DNA of 64,000 nt, from the NCBI GenBank assembly GCA_018366035.1, contig JAGZIW010000005.1:1-64000 (forward strand). Direction: 5' to 3'. The notes below the pieces were generated by a model that saw only the letters and a list, made by a program, of their open reading frames with translations, was not told the DNA's origin and did not search any database. The stretch's first letter is position 1; each line of letters opens with the position of its first letter. The position numbers and the translations under genes were made by a program. This DNA is from Butyricicoccus pullicaecorum (GTDB lineage: Bacteria; Bacillota; Clostridia; Oscillospirales; Butyricicoccaceae). Below are positions 53,115-61,565 of this stretch, one piece after another.

Positions 53115-55367
53115 TTATGGCTGCTGTTTTTTCTTCTTCATACATTTATAGCAGATTCGATACTGTGAATTGAGCGGCATTGGTGTATGACAAATTTTAC
53201 AGCTACGCCCCTTTTGGGCAAGTTCGCGCAGCAGGAGCTCGTTAATTTGCAGCGCTGTATTTTCCTTTTCTGTACGCAGCCAATCCAAATCCACAGGTTG
53301 ACGGAAAGTACGACAAAAAGAATAGTACAAATCAAGCAGCTGACTGTAAAGCTCCAGCCCATCTAACGAAGGCTTGGTGCGATGCGGGATCGTAATGGCC
53401 TTGTTCTCCAAGTACTGTTGGCAGTAGAGCAGGAAATAGTCCATGAGTTCCTCGTCTCGTTCATCGAAAGGAATCGTTGCTGCCCGAAGCGATTCCTCCT
53501 TGCTCAGCATCAGCGCATTTTCCTCTAATGTTTTCAGGATTAGGATATAACGGTCAATCGGCATCTTTTGATACGGCGCAATCGCCGGAATTCGGTTCCA
53601 TACCTGTAACACTTCCAGCAAATCATGCTCCACGCGCAATACAAGATCGGAAAATCCCAGCATTGCCTTTTGAATAGGTTCTGTCGGAGCCTCAAACCCC
53701 TGCCATAAAATTTCACTGTCCATCAGCGCGGTGACGAATCCCTCTGCATAAACACCAAATCGCCCCGCACGTCCACCAATTTGACGAATTTCTGCCGGAT
53801 ATAATGGGCGATTGTGCTGTCCGTCAAATTTTCGGTCACGTGTAAAAATAATCCGGCGAATGGGCAGATTGAGTCCCATGCCAATGGCATCTGTCGCGAC
53901 CAGCACTTTGCTTTCTCCGCGCAAAAATCGCTCCATCTGCATTTTTCTAGTTGCATACGGAAGGGCACCGTAAATCACCGAGGGCTGAATCCCCATTTGC
54001 CGCAGCTGCTCTGCAAGTTCCAGTACGCGCCGTTTGGAAAAGGCGATAAAGGCATCTCCCTCCTGTGCATCTGAAAGTGTCATCGGCGCGTTGACAAGGG
54101 TTAAATCTGCCATGCGTGTATGCGAGATGACCTCATAAGATTCTCCACAGCTTTCGATCAGCCGCTTTAGAATATCGACCCCTTCCGGAGCTGTACACAA
54201 ATGGATTTCCTCGGCACAACAGCCCAAAACGGCACGGGTCCATGCAAATCCACGCGCATCGTCTGCAATCATCTGACATTCATCTATGACTGCCACTTCA
54301 TAGTGCCGACTTAGGTCAAGCTTTTCTACGGTCGAAGAAATGTGGGTTGCCCCCAAGCGGATATCTTCCTCCTCACCCGTCAGCATGCTGCAATTGACAC
54401 CGCGCTCCAACATGGATTCCTGCACCTCCAATGCCAATAGGCGCAGAGGTGCAAGATATACACCACTTTGTGCCTGTGCCAATCGGTTTAGGCTCTGGTA
54501 GGTCTTTCCCGTATTGGTACCGCCCACATGAATCACAAAACGCCGTTCCATCATACGTGCCATTGGATATTCATCTTTGGGATCGACGGTAATCAAATCT
54601 TCCAGCTGTGTCCGAATCATTATCGGGATACAATCTACCAAATAAATCTGATAGAGCGAGCTGGTCAGCAGCTTTTCAGACGGAAAATCGGGCAGCGATA
54701 AAAGCGGAAATAGATCCTTCTTTGTCTCATGCTTTGCGTAATCATAAAGCAGCACTGCCGCGGTGCGCAGAAGTGCTGCCGTATAGCGCCCTTCCATAAG
54801 AGAATATAACGCACGCTCCCGCTTGGTTTCCCCCTTTCCCAAATAGGGCGCACAGGCTACAATCTTCGTTGGATTTTTCAAAAATTTGCTATACCGACCA
54901 TCGGTCATTTCCATAACCTCACGCAAACCATTTTGTGCATCTGCAATGGTATGTACAATTGGTACGCAATCCTGCATCAGTGTTTTCAGAATCCCCTCAT
55001 GCAGGCGCTGTACCAAAAGTTCCGCTGTCCGATCCCCCTCTGTCATTTCCTCCAGCATCGATGTATCAAAGAGCTTAGACAGCGTATCGCAGGCATCTAG
55101 TGCTCTCTGATGCCGTGCCTCCTGCTTGGCAGAGCGGCGCTCTATCCGTTTGGCATGTCTCGCAGCGGTACGCTCCAGCATCGCACGAATTTTGGGCTGC
55201 TCTGCCAGATACATCACGTCCTCCCTATGCCATAGCGGAACTTTTTTCATACGGTTGGGATGGTGTGGATTGACGCCCCACGTTGGTGCCGGCAGCTTAG
55301 CAATAATTGCATCTGTCCATCCCAGTGCATATAAATCCCCCACTGTCAGCAGATTTGATTCGGACAT
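53115..55367 (-). CDS. SUV3-like DExH RNA helicase with C-terminal zinc finger
   Basis: 750 residues. An unassigned N-terminal domain (1-270) precedes a helicase core: Walker A GGTNTGKTY (282-290), Walker B DECQM (362-366), motif III-like CTAPEG near 395, YGALPYATRKMQMERF near 455, motif V VATDAIGMGLNLP near 480-492 and motif VI QIGGRAGRFG near 520. The GxTNxGKTY, DECQM/DEIQM and DAIGMGLNL wording is that of the SUV3 family, the helicase of the mitochondrial RNA degradosome, not of the usual bacterial DEAD-box proteins. The C-terminus adds a two-CxxC zinc ribbon (CKICHTP ... CYKCMKK). The ATG at 55367 follows GGAGG. Role in bacteria is uncertain; RNA turnover is likely. Confidence 0.87.
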   Translation of the reverse strand: MSESNLLTVGDLYALGWTDAIIAKLPAPTWGVNPHHPNRMKKVPLWHREDVMYLAEQPKIRAMLERTAARHAKRIERRSAKQEARHQRALDACDTLSKLFDTSMLEEMTEGDRTAELLVQRLHEGILKTLMQDCVPIVHTIADAQNGLREVMEMTDGRYSKFLKNPTKIVACAPYLGKGETKRERALYSLMEGRYTAALLRTAAVLLYDYAKHETKKDLFPLLSLPDFPSEKLLTSSLYQIYLVDCIPIMIRTQLEDLITVDPKDEYPMARMMERRFVIHVGGTNTGKTYQSLNRLAQAQSGVYLAPLRLLALEVQESMLERGVNCSMLTGEEEDIRLGATHISSTVEKLDLSRHYEVAVIDECQMIADDARGFAWTRAVLGCCAEEIHLCTAPEGVDILKRLIESCGESYEVISHTRMADLTLVNAPMTLSDAQEGDAFIAFSKRRVLELAEQLRQMGIQPSVIYGALPYATRKMQMERFLRGESKVLVATDAIGMGLNLPIRRIIFTRDRKFDGQHNRPLYPAEIRQIGGRAGRFGVYAEGFVTALMDSEILWQGFEAPTEPIQKAMLGFSDLVLRVEHDLLEVLQVWNRIPAIAPYQKMPIDRYILILKTLEENALMLSKEESLRAATIPFDERDEELMDYFLLYCQQYLENKAITIPHRTKPSLDGLELYSQLLDLYYSFCRTFRQPVDLDWLRTEKENTALQINELLLRELAQKGRSCKICHTPMPLNSQYRICYKCMKKKKQQP

Positions 55368-55434
55368 CGCAAAAAACCTCCAAACTAAATTGATTTTCTT
55401 ACCTAAACAATAAAATAATGCTAATAAAAATGAA

Positions 55435-55465
55435 AAAAGCGCCCGCAAACTACGCGAGCGCTTTT
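55435..55465 (-). terminator. rpmB terminator
   Basis: AAAAGCGC/GCGCTTTT outer and CGC/GCG inner stems across one mismatch; on the minus strand TTTTTTCATTTTT follows, 12 bases past the rpmB stop. Confidence 0.85.
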
Positions 55466-55477
55466 GGCAATCAACAA

Positions 55478-55666
55478 TTAGATGGCACGGGTAACCTTGC
55501 CGGAGCGGAGGCACCGAGTACATACGTTGATATGGCGGGGAGTACCGTCGACGAGAGCCTTGACACGACGAACGTTAGGCTTCCAAGTTCTGTTCGAACG
55601 TCTGTGGGAGTGGGAAACCTTAATACCAAAGGTTACGCCCTTTCCGCAAATATCGCACTTTGCCAT
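55478..55666 (-). CDS. rpmB: 50S ribosomal protein L28
   Basis: 62 residues, family length. Starts MAKCDICGKG and carries the SHSHRRSNRTWKPN rRNA-contact segment. Two CxxC pairs (CDIC near 4-7 and CTRC near 49-52) show the zinc-binding (C+) form. Zinc-independent paralogues are used in some species under zinc limitation; none is seen here. It is transcribed alone and divergently from hprK. Confidence 0.98.
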   Translation of the reverse strand: MAKCDICGKGVTFGIKVSHSHRRSNRTWKPNVRRVKALVDGTPRHINVCTRCLRSGKVTRAI

Positions 55667-55799
55667 TTTTCCTGCACCTCCTTATCTAAAAGGCATTGAG
55701 TAACGCATATTATATTAACACAACTTTTCAGAGATTGCAAGTATTTCTGACGATTTATTTGAAAAAAATAAATTTCTTTGCTGCGTTTTCTCAGAGCCA

Positions 55800-55828
55800 T
55801 TGAAAAGGTACGCATGCTTCGGTATAAT
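55800..55828 (+). promoter_or_regulatory. hprK promoter
   Basis: TTGAAA, 17-base spacer, TATAAT; 44 bases upstream of the hprK start. Confidence 0.78.
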
Positions 55829-55872
55829 AATGTTATCTTACTTGCGTACGGTAGGAGGTTTAGAAAAAAGAT

Positions 55873-56808
55873 ATGCAATTAAAAGAATTTGGCGTTTGCC
55901 TTGGCGATCTCATTCAAGAATTCAACTTCGAGGTCGTCCACGGTCCAGAAAACTTTGAACACATTGAAATTACAAAAACCGATGTCAACCGCCCCGCACT
56001 TCAGCTGGCTGGATTTTTCGACTACTTCGACCCCAATCGTATCCAGATCATGGGAAAGGTCGAAACGACCTTTGTGGAACAGATGACCCACGAAGAACGT
56101 GCTCAGTGCTTTGAAAAACTGTTTGCTTCGGGAATTCCAGTCATGATCGTTTCACGTAATATCGACATCTTCCCAGAATGTATGGCTGCTGCACAGAAAC
56201 ACAATGTGCCGCTTCTGCGTTCCAATGAGTTTACCTCAACGATCATCAACTCTCTGGTTGCATCTCTCAAGGTATCTCTCGCACCGCGTATCACGCTGCA
56301 TGGCGTACTGGTTGAAATTTATGGTCAGGGCGTTTTGCTGCTTGGCGATTCCGGTGTTGGTAAATCCGAAACTGCAATCGAGCTTGTCAAGCGTGGTCAT
56401 CGCCTCATCGCAGACGATGCTGTGGAAATCAAGCGCGTTTCCGACCGCACGCTCGTCGGTTCGGCCCCCGATGTCATTCGGTATTTTATCGAACTGCGCG
56501 GCATCGGCATTGTAGATGTGCGCCGCATCTTCGGTGTCGGCTCTGTTAAGCTGACAGAAAAGGTAGAGCTTGTCATCAATCTGGAGCCTTGGGAGGAGGG
56601 CAAGCAGTATGACCGCTTAGGACTGGAGGGACAAACGACCAATATTCTAGATATCACAGTCCCTTCCCTGACCATTCCCGTGCGTCCCGGGCGTAACCTC
56701 GCGGTGATCATTGAGGTCGCTGCAATGAATGACCGTTATAAAAAAATGGGCTTCAATGCCGCCAAGGATTTACAGGATCGCATGCTCAAATCTTTTGGCA
56801 ATAACTAA
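55873..56808 (+). CDS. hprK: HPr kinase/phosphorylase
   Basis: Phosphorylates and dephosphorylates Ser46 of HPr, the signal for CcpA-dependent carbon catabolite control in Firmicutes. 311 residues. N-terminal MurF-like domain, then P-loop GDSGVGKS (158-165) and the K/P-loop signature ELRGIGIVDVRRIFG near 207-221; DRLGLEGQ near 245 belongs to the same family. The ATG follows TAGGAGG. It is separated from the downstream PHP gene by a terminator. No ptsH is in the window. Confidence 0.97.
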   Translation: MQLKEFGVCLGDLIQEFNFEVVHGPENFEHIEITKTDVNRPALQLAGFFDYFDPNRIQIMGKVETTFVEQMTHEERAQCFEKLFASGIPVMIVSRNIDIFPECMAAAQKHNVPLLRSNEFTSTIINSLVASLKVSLAPRITLHGVLVEIYGQGVLLLGDSGVGKSETAIELVKRGHRLIADDAVEIKRVSDRTLVGSAPDVIRYFIELRGIGIVDVRRIFGVGSVKLTEKVELVINLEPWEEGKQYDRLGLEGQTTNILDITVPSLTIPVRPGRNLAVIIEVAAMNDRYKKMGFNAAKDLQDRMLKSFGNN

Positions 56809-56814
56809 ACCCCC

Positions 56815-56840
56815 AAAAGGCAGGGAATTTCCTGCCTTTT
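56815..56840 (+). terminator. hprK terminator
   Basis: Perfect 10-bp stem AAAAGGCAGG/CCTGCCTTTT with a six-base loop, T following; six bases past the hprK stop. Some read-through into the PHP-ROK pair is likely, because no other promoter is obvious before 56886. Confidence 0.82.
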
Positions 56841-56885
56841 TCTCCGTCCGCTCTGTCGGGCAATCATCTGGAAGGAGACTTTCCC

Positions 56886-57629
56886 GTGCAAATCATTGCA
56901 GACCTTCACACGCATACCTGTGTATCTGACCATGCTTTTTCCACTCTGCGCGAAATGGCAGAGGGCGCAAAACATGCAGGTCTTTCTGCCATCGCCATCA
57001 CAGATCATGGTCCTATGATGGAGGACGGTGCACATTCATGGCATTTTTCTAACCTATCCATTGTTCCCCGCTCGATTGACGGCGTTGCCATCATTCGCGG
57101 GGCAGAACTTAATATCATGCCGCCGCTGGGCAGCATTGATCCCCTTCCGCTTCCTATCTTAAAATCTCTTGACTGGGTCATCGCATCTTTTCATGAGCCT
57201 GTATTTCGTCCCTCCACGCGCGAAATCCACACAAAAGCGCTCGAAAATATTTTGAAAAATCCACATGTCCACTGTCTGGGACATTTGGGCGATCCCCGCT
57301 TCGACTTTGACCATGAAGCCATCATCTCCCAGTGCAATGCCTATGGAAAAATTGTAGAAATCAACAACAACTCGGTGGTGGTACGTCGGGGCAGCGCAGA
57401 AAATTGTGCAGATATTTTGCGGCTGTGCAAACAGTATGCCGTACCGATTGTGATTGACAGTGATTCTCACATTCAATATACCGTTGGTGATTGCAGCCGT
57501 GCACTCCCTCTGTTGGAACAGCTGGATTTTCCAGAGCATCTGGTTCTCAACGCAAACCGCGAACGGCTGGCAGACTGGTTCCGCAAGCACCGCGGTCTTA
57601 CGCTTTTTCCGGAAACAGAAACCCTATAA
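56886..57629 (+). CDS. PHP-domain phosphatase (YcdX family)
   Basis: 247 residues, TIM-barrel PHP hydrolase with a trinuclear metal site: DLHTHTCVSDHAF (6-18), ITDHGPMM near 37-44, EVxN-like RGAELNI near 71, SFHEP near 97, HCLGHLGDPRFDFD near 129-142 and IDSDSHIQY near 196-204. YcdX-type enzymes are cytoplasmic phosphatases of broad or unknown substrate. The ATG (CGTGCAAATC region) at 56886 follows GGAAGGAG. It lies 19 bases before the ROK kinase gene, a likely pair. Confidence 0.88.
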   Translation: MQIIADLHTHTCVSDHAFSTLREMAEGAKHAGLSAIAITDHGPMMEDGAHSWHFSNLSIVPRSIDGVAIIRGAELNIMPPLGSIDPLPLPILKSLDWVIASFHEPVFRPSTREIHTKALENILKNPHVHCLGHLGDPRFDFDHEAIISQCNAYGKIVEINNNSVVVRRGSAENCADILRLCKQYAVPIVIDSDSHIQYTVGDCSRALPLLEQLDFPEHLVLNANRERLADWFRKHRGLTLFPETETL

Positions 57630-57648
57630 TTCAAGGAGGAATTCCCTT

Positions 57649-58578
57649 ATGATGAGACTTGGTATCGACCTTGGCGGCACCAATACAGTTGTCGGTCTGT
57701 GCACCACAGATGGAAAGCTGATTGACAAGCTGTCTGCCCCAACCCCTACGGGCGATTCGGCTGCGCTGTGCAGCACCATGCGCGACCTGTGTCGTACATT
57801 ATGTGAAAAACATGGGCTTTCCACGGACGAAATCGAGCGTATTGGTATCGGCTTGCCTGGCGCAATCGTAAAATCTACCTGTACACTCAAGTTCGGTACA
57901 AACCTCGGCATGTGTAACATGTGCTTTGCCCATACCTTTGAGCCTGATTTCTCCTGTACAGTTGCAATCGACAACGATGCCAACTGTGCCGCGCTGGGTG
58001 AGTTTGTCGGCGGTGCTGGAAAAGGTACCCAAAATATGCTGATGGTGACACTCGGAACCGGTGTAGGCGGCGGCATCGTACTCAACGGCAAGCTATATAC
58101 AGGGCGCGAAGATTTGGCTGGTGAAATCGGACATATGGTGCTGGTTCCCAACGGCGCTCCCTGCAACTGTGGCAGAAATGGCTGCTTTGAGACCTATACC
58201 TCTGCAACCGGACTGATTCGATTGGCGCGGGAAGCAATGGAGCAAGACCAAACCTCCGTTCTGCATGATTGGACACGCGAAACAAAGCTCAATGCAAAAA
58301 TGGTCTGCGATGCCTGTGATGCCGGCGACGCACTGGCACAGCGCGTTTTCTCCGAATACTGTGATTATCTTGCCTGTGGTCTGACAAATCTTGTCAATGT
58401 ATTCCAGCCAGATTCAATCGTCATCGGCGGTGGCGTGGCTGGCTATGGCGAGAAGCTGTTTGCTCCCCTGCGTGAGCGCGTTCATGCCGAGCAATTCCAT
58501 GTGGCATCGGAGGGAACCCCCATTGTCGGCGCAATGCTCGGCAATGATGCCGGCATCATCGGCGCTGCACTTTTGTAA
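57649..58578 (+). CDS. glk: ROK-family glucokinase
   Basis: 309 residues. Phosphorylates glucose (or a related hexose) with ATP. N-terminal phosphate loop LGIDLGGTN (4-12), catalytic Asp in IDNDANCAALGE near 108-119, GTGVGGGIV near 136-144 and the ROK zinc motif CNCGRNGCFE near 175-184 with GEIGHMV before it. Two adjacent ATGs at 57649 and 57652; the first has AAGGAGG eleven bases upstream. Together with galM/galE products and the GH112 output it would feed glycolysis. Confidence 0.93.
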   Translation: MMRLGIDLGGTNTVVGLCTTDGKLIDKLSAPTPTGDSAALCSTMRDLCRTLCEKHGLSTDEIERIGIGLPGAIVKSTCTLKFGTNLGMCNMCFAHTFEPDFSCTVAIDNDANCAALGEFVGGAGKGTQNMLMVTLGTGVGGGIVLNGKLYTGREDLAGEIGHMVLVPNGAPCNCGRNGCFETYTSATGLIRLAREAMEQDQTSVLHDWTRETKLNAKMVCDACDAGDALAQRVFSEYCDYLACGLTNLVNVFQPDSIVIGGGVAGYGEKLFAPLRERVHAEQFHVASEGTPIVGAMLGNDAGIIGAALL

Positions 58579-58626
58579 ATTTCATTTGTCATTTATCACC
58601 AATTTTTATGAAATGATGCCTTTTTC

Positions 58627-58655
58627 TTGATTTTCCCATGCTTTTTTGTTATAAT
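58627..58655 (+). promoter_or_regulatory. Promoter of the amidase operon
   Basis: TTGATT, 17-base spacer, TATAAT; about 53 bases before the amidase start. Confidence 0.7.
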
Positions 58656-58707
58656 ATAAAACACATTATTTTGTACACACCCTCGGACAATAAAGGAAGA
58701 CGCATCT

Positions 58708-60030
58708 ATGAAACGATTGGCTGCAGGCATTTTAGCGGTCTTTCTGCTGTCTTCGGCAGCAGGAGCCGCCTCTTATGACCCTGAATACATGGAGATTTCC
58801 GGCAACACCGAGCAAAATCAAAGTGCAGTTCTTGCCGCTTCTTCAAATACCGCATACCCTGCGACAATGACCGTGATGCTGAACGGTACACAGGTCAAAC
58901 CCGTTGGCTACAACATTCAAGGCAACAACTACTATAAACTGCGCGATGTGGCTCAAATCTTGACCGACACCACGGCACAGTTCAACGTATCATGGGACAA
59001 GCACTCCCGTACCATGAATCTCTTGACCGGCTCTGCTTATGAGCCTGTCGGCGGCGAGCTGGGTGCCATTCCCACCGAGAATGCAACCGCAACGCTGTCC
59101 GCTGAAAAAATCAACGTCAATGATTCTCCCGCTTCGCTGACGGCATATAACGTGGCGGGCTATAACTATTTTAAGCTGGTCGATCTTGGAAACGCATTGC
59201 ACTTTTCTGTAAATTATGAGGCTGCAACGCGCACTGTCCTGATTACCACCCCACAAGCCGAAGAACCGTCAAAACCCGATTCTACTGATTCGGTAACACC
59301 TCCCGAAAATGATCCCCCCGAAAATACAGAACAGCAGGAAAATCCACCTACTGTCCCTGAGCCGCTTCCAAATGAAGCAATCGATGGGAAACTCAAAATC
59401 TGGATTGATCCCGGGCATGGCGGCAGTGACAGCGGCAACACAGCGACCTCAAATATCCCCTTTGATGACTATTGGGGCGTACATCACGATGGCAACACCA
59501 AAATCTATGAAAAAGATTTCAACCTTGCAGTTTCTCTGATCCTTCAGGAAAAACTGGAAAAAGCCGGTGTAGAAGTGCGCATGACACGTACAGACGATAC
59601 AACTGTAACACCAAACGAACGTCAGCAGCTGTTCTCCACAGAAGGACGCGGCTATGATATGATTTTCAGTGTACATCACAATGGATATAGCACGCCCACT
59701 CCGCAAGGCGCAGAAATCCTTATCCAGATTGCCTATGAAAATGGTGGTGCCGGCATGGAGTTCGGCGAATTGCTCAAGCAGGAATATGATGCACTCGGAA
59801 AAAGCTGGCGCAGATTTGTATTTGCACACAGCAATAGCGATCCCTCTAAGGACTACTATTTCGTCCTTCGTTCTGCACAGCAAGGCAATACCCTCGCCTT
59901 TATCAGTGAATTTTGCTTTATGAGCAATGCAGAAGATCAACAATGGATTTTATCAAATGATCGTTTGCAGGCGCAAGCACAGGCACAATATAATGCTATC
60001 ATGAAATTTTTTGAAACACATGCATATTAA
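58708..60030 (+). CDS. Secreted N-acetylmuramoyl-L-alanine amidase with stalk-like N-terminal domain
   Basis: 440 residues. Sec signal peptide (MKRLAAGIL..., cleavage near AGAA, residue 20), two copper-amine-oxidase-N-like beta repeats (about 45-110 and 115-175, each with a YKLRDV/FKLVDL pattern), an acidic Pro/Glu linker (about 180-228), then an Amidase_3 domain. Zinc and catalytic residues: IDPGHGGSDSG near 232-242, KDFNLAV glutamate-bearing segment near 270, SVHHNG near 325 and ISEFCFMSN near 398-406. Cleaves peptidoglycan stem peptides outside the membrane; the stalk may hold it to the wall. Followed 19 bases later by a small redox protein gene. Confidence 0.92.
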   Translation: MKRLAAGILAVFLLSSAAGAASYDPEYMEISGNTEQNQSAVLAASSNTAYPATMTVMLNGTQVKPVGYNIQGNNYYKLRDVAQILTDTTAQFNVSWDKHSRTMNLLTGSAYEPVGGELGAIPTENATATLSAEKINVNDSPASLTAYNVAGYNYFKLVDLGNALHFSVNYEAATRTVLITTPQAEEPSKPDSTDSVTPPENDPPENTEQQENPPTVPEPLPNEAIDGKLKIWIDPGHGGSDSGNTATSNIPFDDYWGVHHDGNTKIYEKDFNLAVSLILQEKLEKAGVEVRMTRTDDTTVTPNERQQLFSTEGRGYDMIFSVHHNGYSTPTPQGAEILIQIAYENGGAGMEFGELLKQEYDALGKSWRRFVFAHSNSDPSKDYYFVLRSAQQGNTLAFISEFCFMSNAEDQQWILSNDRLQAQAQAQYNAIMKFFETHAY

Positions 60031-60049
60031 ATAAAAGGAGTTTCTTTAC

Positions 60050-60463
60050 ATGTCACAATCCAGAGTTGAACGCGCACTTGCATTACATCAAAAAGGCTAT
60101 AACTGTGCACAGGCAGTAATCTGCGCTTATGCTGATTTATTTGACATTGACGAACAAACTGCTTATAAAATGAGTGAAGGCTTTGGCCTTGGTATGGGTA
60201 TGATGGAAGTCTGCGGTGCACTTACCGGCGGACTCATGCTCGCGGGGCTCAAAAACAGTGCTGGTATAGATGCCCCCGGAGCAACAAAAGGATCGACTTA
60301 CAAGCTAAATCGTACCTTGGGACAAGCATTTCAGCAATCCACTGGTTCCGTTCTATGCCATGAACTGAAGGGACGGGATACTGGAACACCGCTCTGTCCC
60401 TGTGATGTCTGTATTCAGCACGGTGCCCAACTTGTAGAAGAATATCTACTGTCTCAAAAGTAA
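60050..60463 (+). CDS. C-GCAxxG-C-C family protein
   Basis: 137 residues. Matches the C-GCAxxG-C-C (putative redox) family: NCAQAV near 18-23, CGALTGGLMLAG near 54-65 (the GCAxxG-type region) and C-terminal cysteines in CPCDVC near 117-122. The conserved cysteines suggest metal or redox chemistry; the function is unknown. Likely cotranscribed with the preceding amidase; a terminator follows seven bases later. Confidence 0.85.
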   Translation: MSQSRVERALALHQKGYNCAQAVICAYADLFDIDEQTAYKMSEGFGLGMGMMEVCGALTGGLMLAGLKNSAGIDAPGATKGSTYKLNRTLGQAFQQSTGSVLCHELKGRDTGTPLCPCDVCIQHGAQLVEEYLLSQK

Positions 60464-60469
60464 GAAAAG

Positions 60470-60505
60470 CTCTCAGGTATTTCGACACGATACAATACCT
60501 GAGAG
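60470..60505 (+). terminator. Terminator of the amidase operon
   Basis: Perfect 12-bp stem CTCTCAGGTATT/AATACCTGAGAG, twelve-base loop, then TTTTTT. Confidence 0.93.
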
Positions 60506-60573
60506 TTTTTTCTCTTGATGCAGCAATGGTATGCTTTTCTACCCCTTGTATCCAACACGCTCTGTTATCTACA

Positions 60574-60608
60574 AAAAGAGACGAACTGCAAAGCAGTTCG
60601 TCTCTTTT
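60574..60608 (-). terminator. Terminator of the methyltransferase gene
   Basis: Perfect 16-bp stem AAAAGAGACGAACTGC/GCAGTTCGTCTCTTTT with a three-base loop; TTTTTG on the minus strand, six bases past the stop. Between this and the preceding terminator there is no gene. Confidence 0.92.
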
Positions 60609-60613
60609 GATTC

Positions 60614-61456
60614 TCACTCTTTTTCAAACACACAGACAACCATCTTCACAAAACACTCCTTGAGAAGCGGGAGCTTTGCAAAGGGCGCTAAGAAACCTCT
60701 CAGCGGCACTTCACGGTAATACGCCTGCTTGAGACCGGCTTGTGCGCGTAGTCCATCAAAGCGTTTCACCGTCATATGGTTGATATAGGAAAAATACTCT
60801 TTTCCCTGCGCGTTCTTGGAGATACGGAATGATATGCGATCGTCCCCATCAGGAACTGTTTTACATAGTTCCTTATAGGCTGCAACCAGCGTATCCTCAG
60901 AAAAGAACATATGCACCCACGGGATTGCAATGAGGTCAGATAGATGGGCTCCAAAAGGGTGATAGTATGGCGGAAAGTTGACATACAGCCTGCCTCCCGA
61001 CTTTAGGATACGGCGCACCTCCGCCAAAACAAGATCCGGTCTGTCCACATGCTCCATTGCATCATTCATAATGATGGTATCGAAACTGTTTGCCTCAAAA
61101 CCGGTCTGCGCGGCATCTCCCACAACAAAAGTAAAGCGGTCTGCATAGCCAAGCTGTTTTGCCAGCGCTTCTGCTTCCTCTTTATAATGCGGAACGATAT
61201 CCATGCCAACGATTTTTGCGACTCCCTGCGAAGCATAATACATGGTCTTTCCACCTGCACCGCACCCAACATCAAGAACGACCTTATCCTGAAACATTTC
61301 TTCTGGGGTATACCGTTCTGTATAAAATGCAATCGTGTTTGCGCCGCGCTCATACTGCCACATTGCATAGCTTTCTTTTCCCTCATTCTGCAAATTAAAG
61401 GGGTGTACGGGTAAAGGGAATAACCGATTGAGTGCCAAAAGAAATTTCGTCATCAT
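60614..61456 (-). CDS. Class I SAM-dependent methyltransferase
   Basis: 280 residues. Methyltransferase motif I VVLDVGCGAGGKT near residues 59-71, motif II acidic loop GMDIVP near 83, motif IV NDAMEHVDRP near 130 (Methyltransf_11 type), and a long C-terminal alpha region that probably recognises the substrate. The substrate is unknown; small molecules or lipids fit this subgroup. The first of two ATGs at 61456 follows AGGAG at eleven bases. Monocistronic, convergent with the amidase operon. Confidence 0.88.
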   Translation of the reverse strand: MMTKFLLALNRLFPLPVHPFNLQNEGKESYAMWQYERGANTIAFYTERYTPEEMFQDKVVLDVGCGAGGKTMYYASQGVAKIVGMDIVPHYKEEAEALAKQLGYADRFTFVVGDAAQTGFEANSFDTIIMNDAMEHVDRPDLVLAEVRRILKSGGRLYVNFPPYYHPFGAHLSDLIAIPWVHMFFSEDTLVAAYKELCKTVPDGDDRISFRISKNAQGKEYFSYINHMTVKRFDGLRAQAGLKQAYYREVPLRGFLAPFAKLPLLKECFVKMVVCVFEKE

Positions 61457-61565
61457 TGCTTTTTCAACTCCTGTATCATATCCTGTCAATCACGCTTTAT
61501 TATAAAGCAAAATACAAAAAAATGCAATAAAAAAGCAATGTTTCCCTTTATTCTCTCAGCATATC

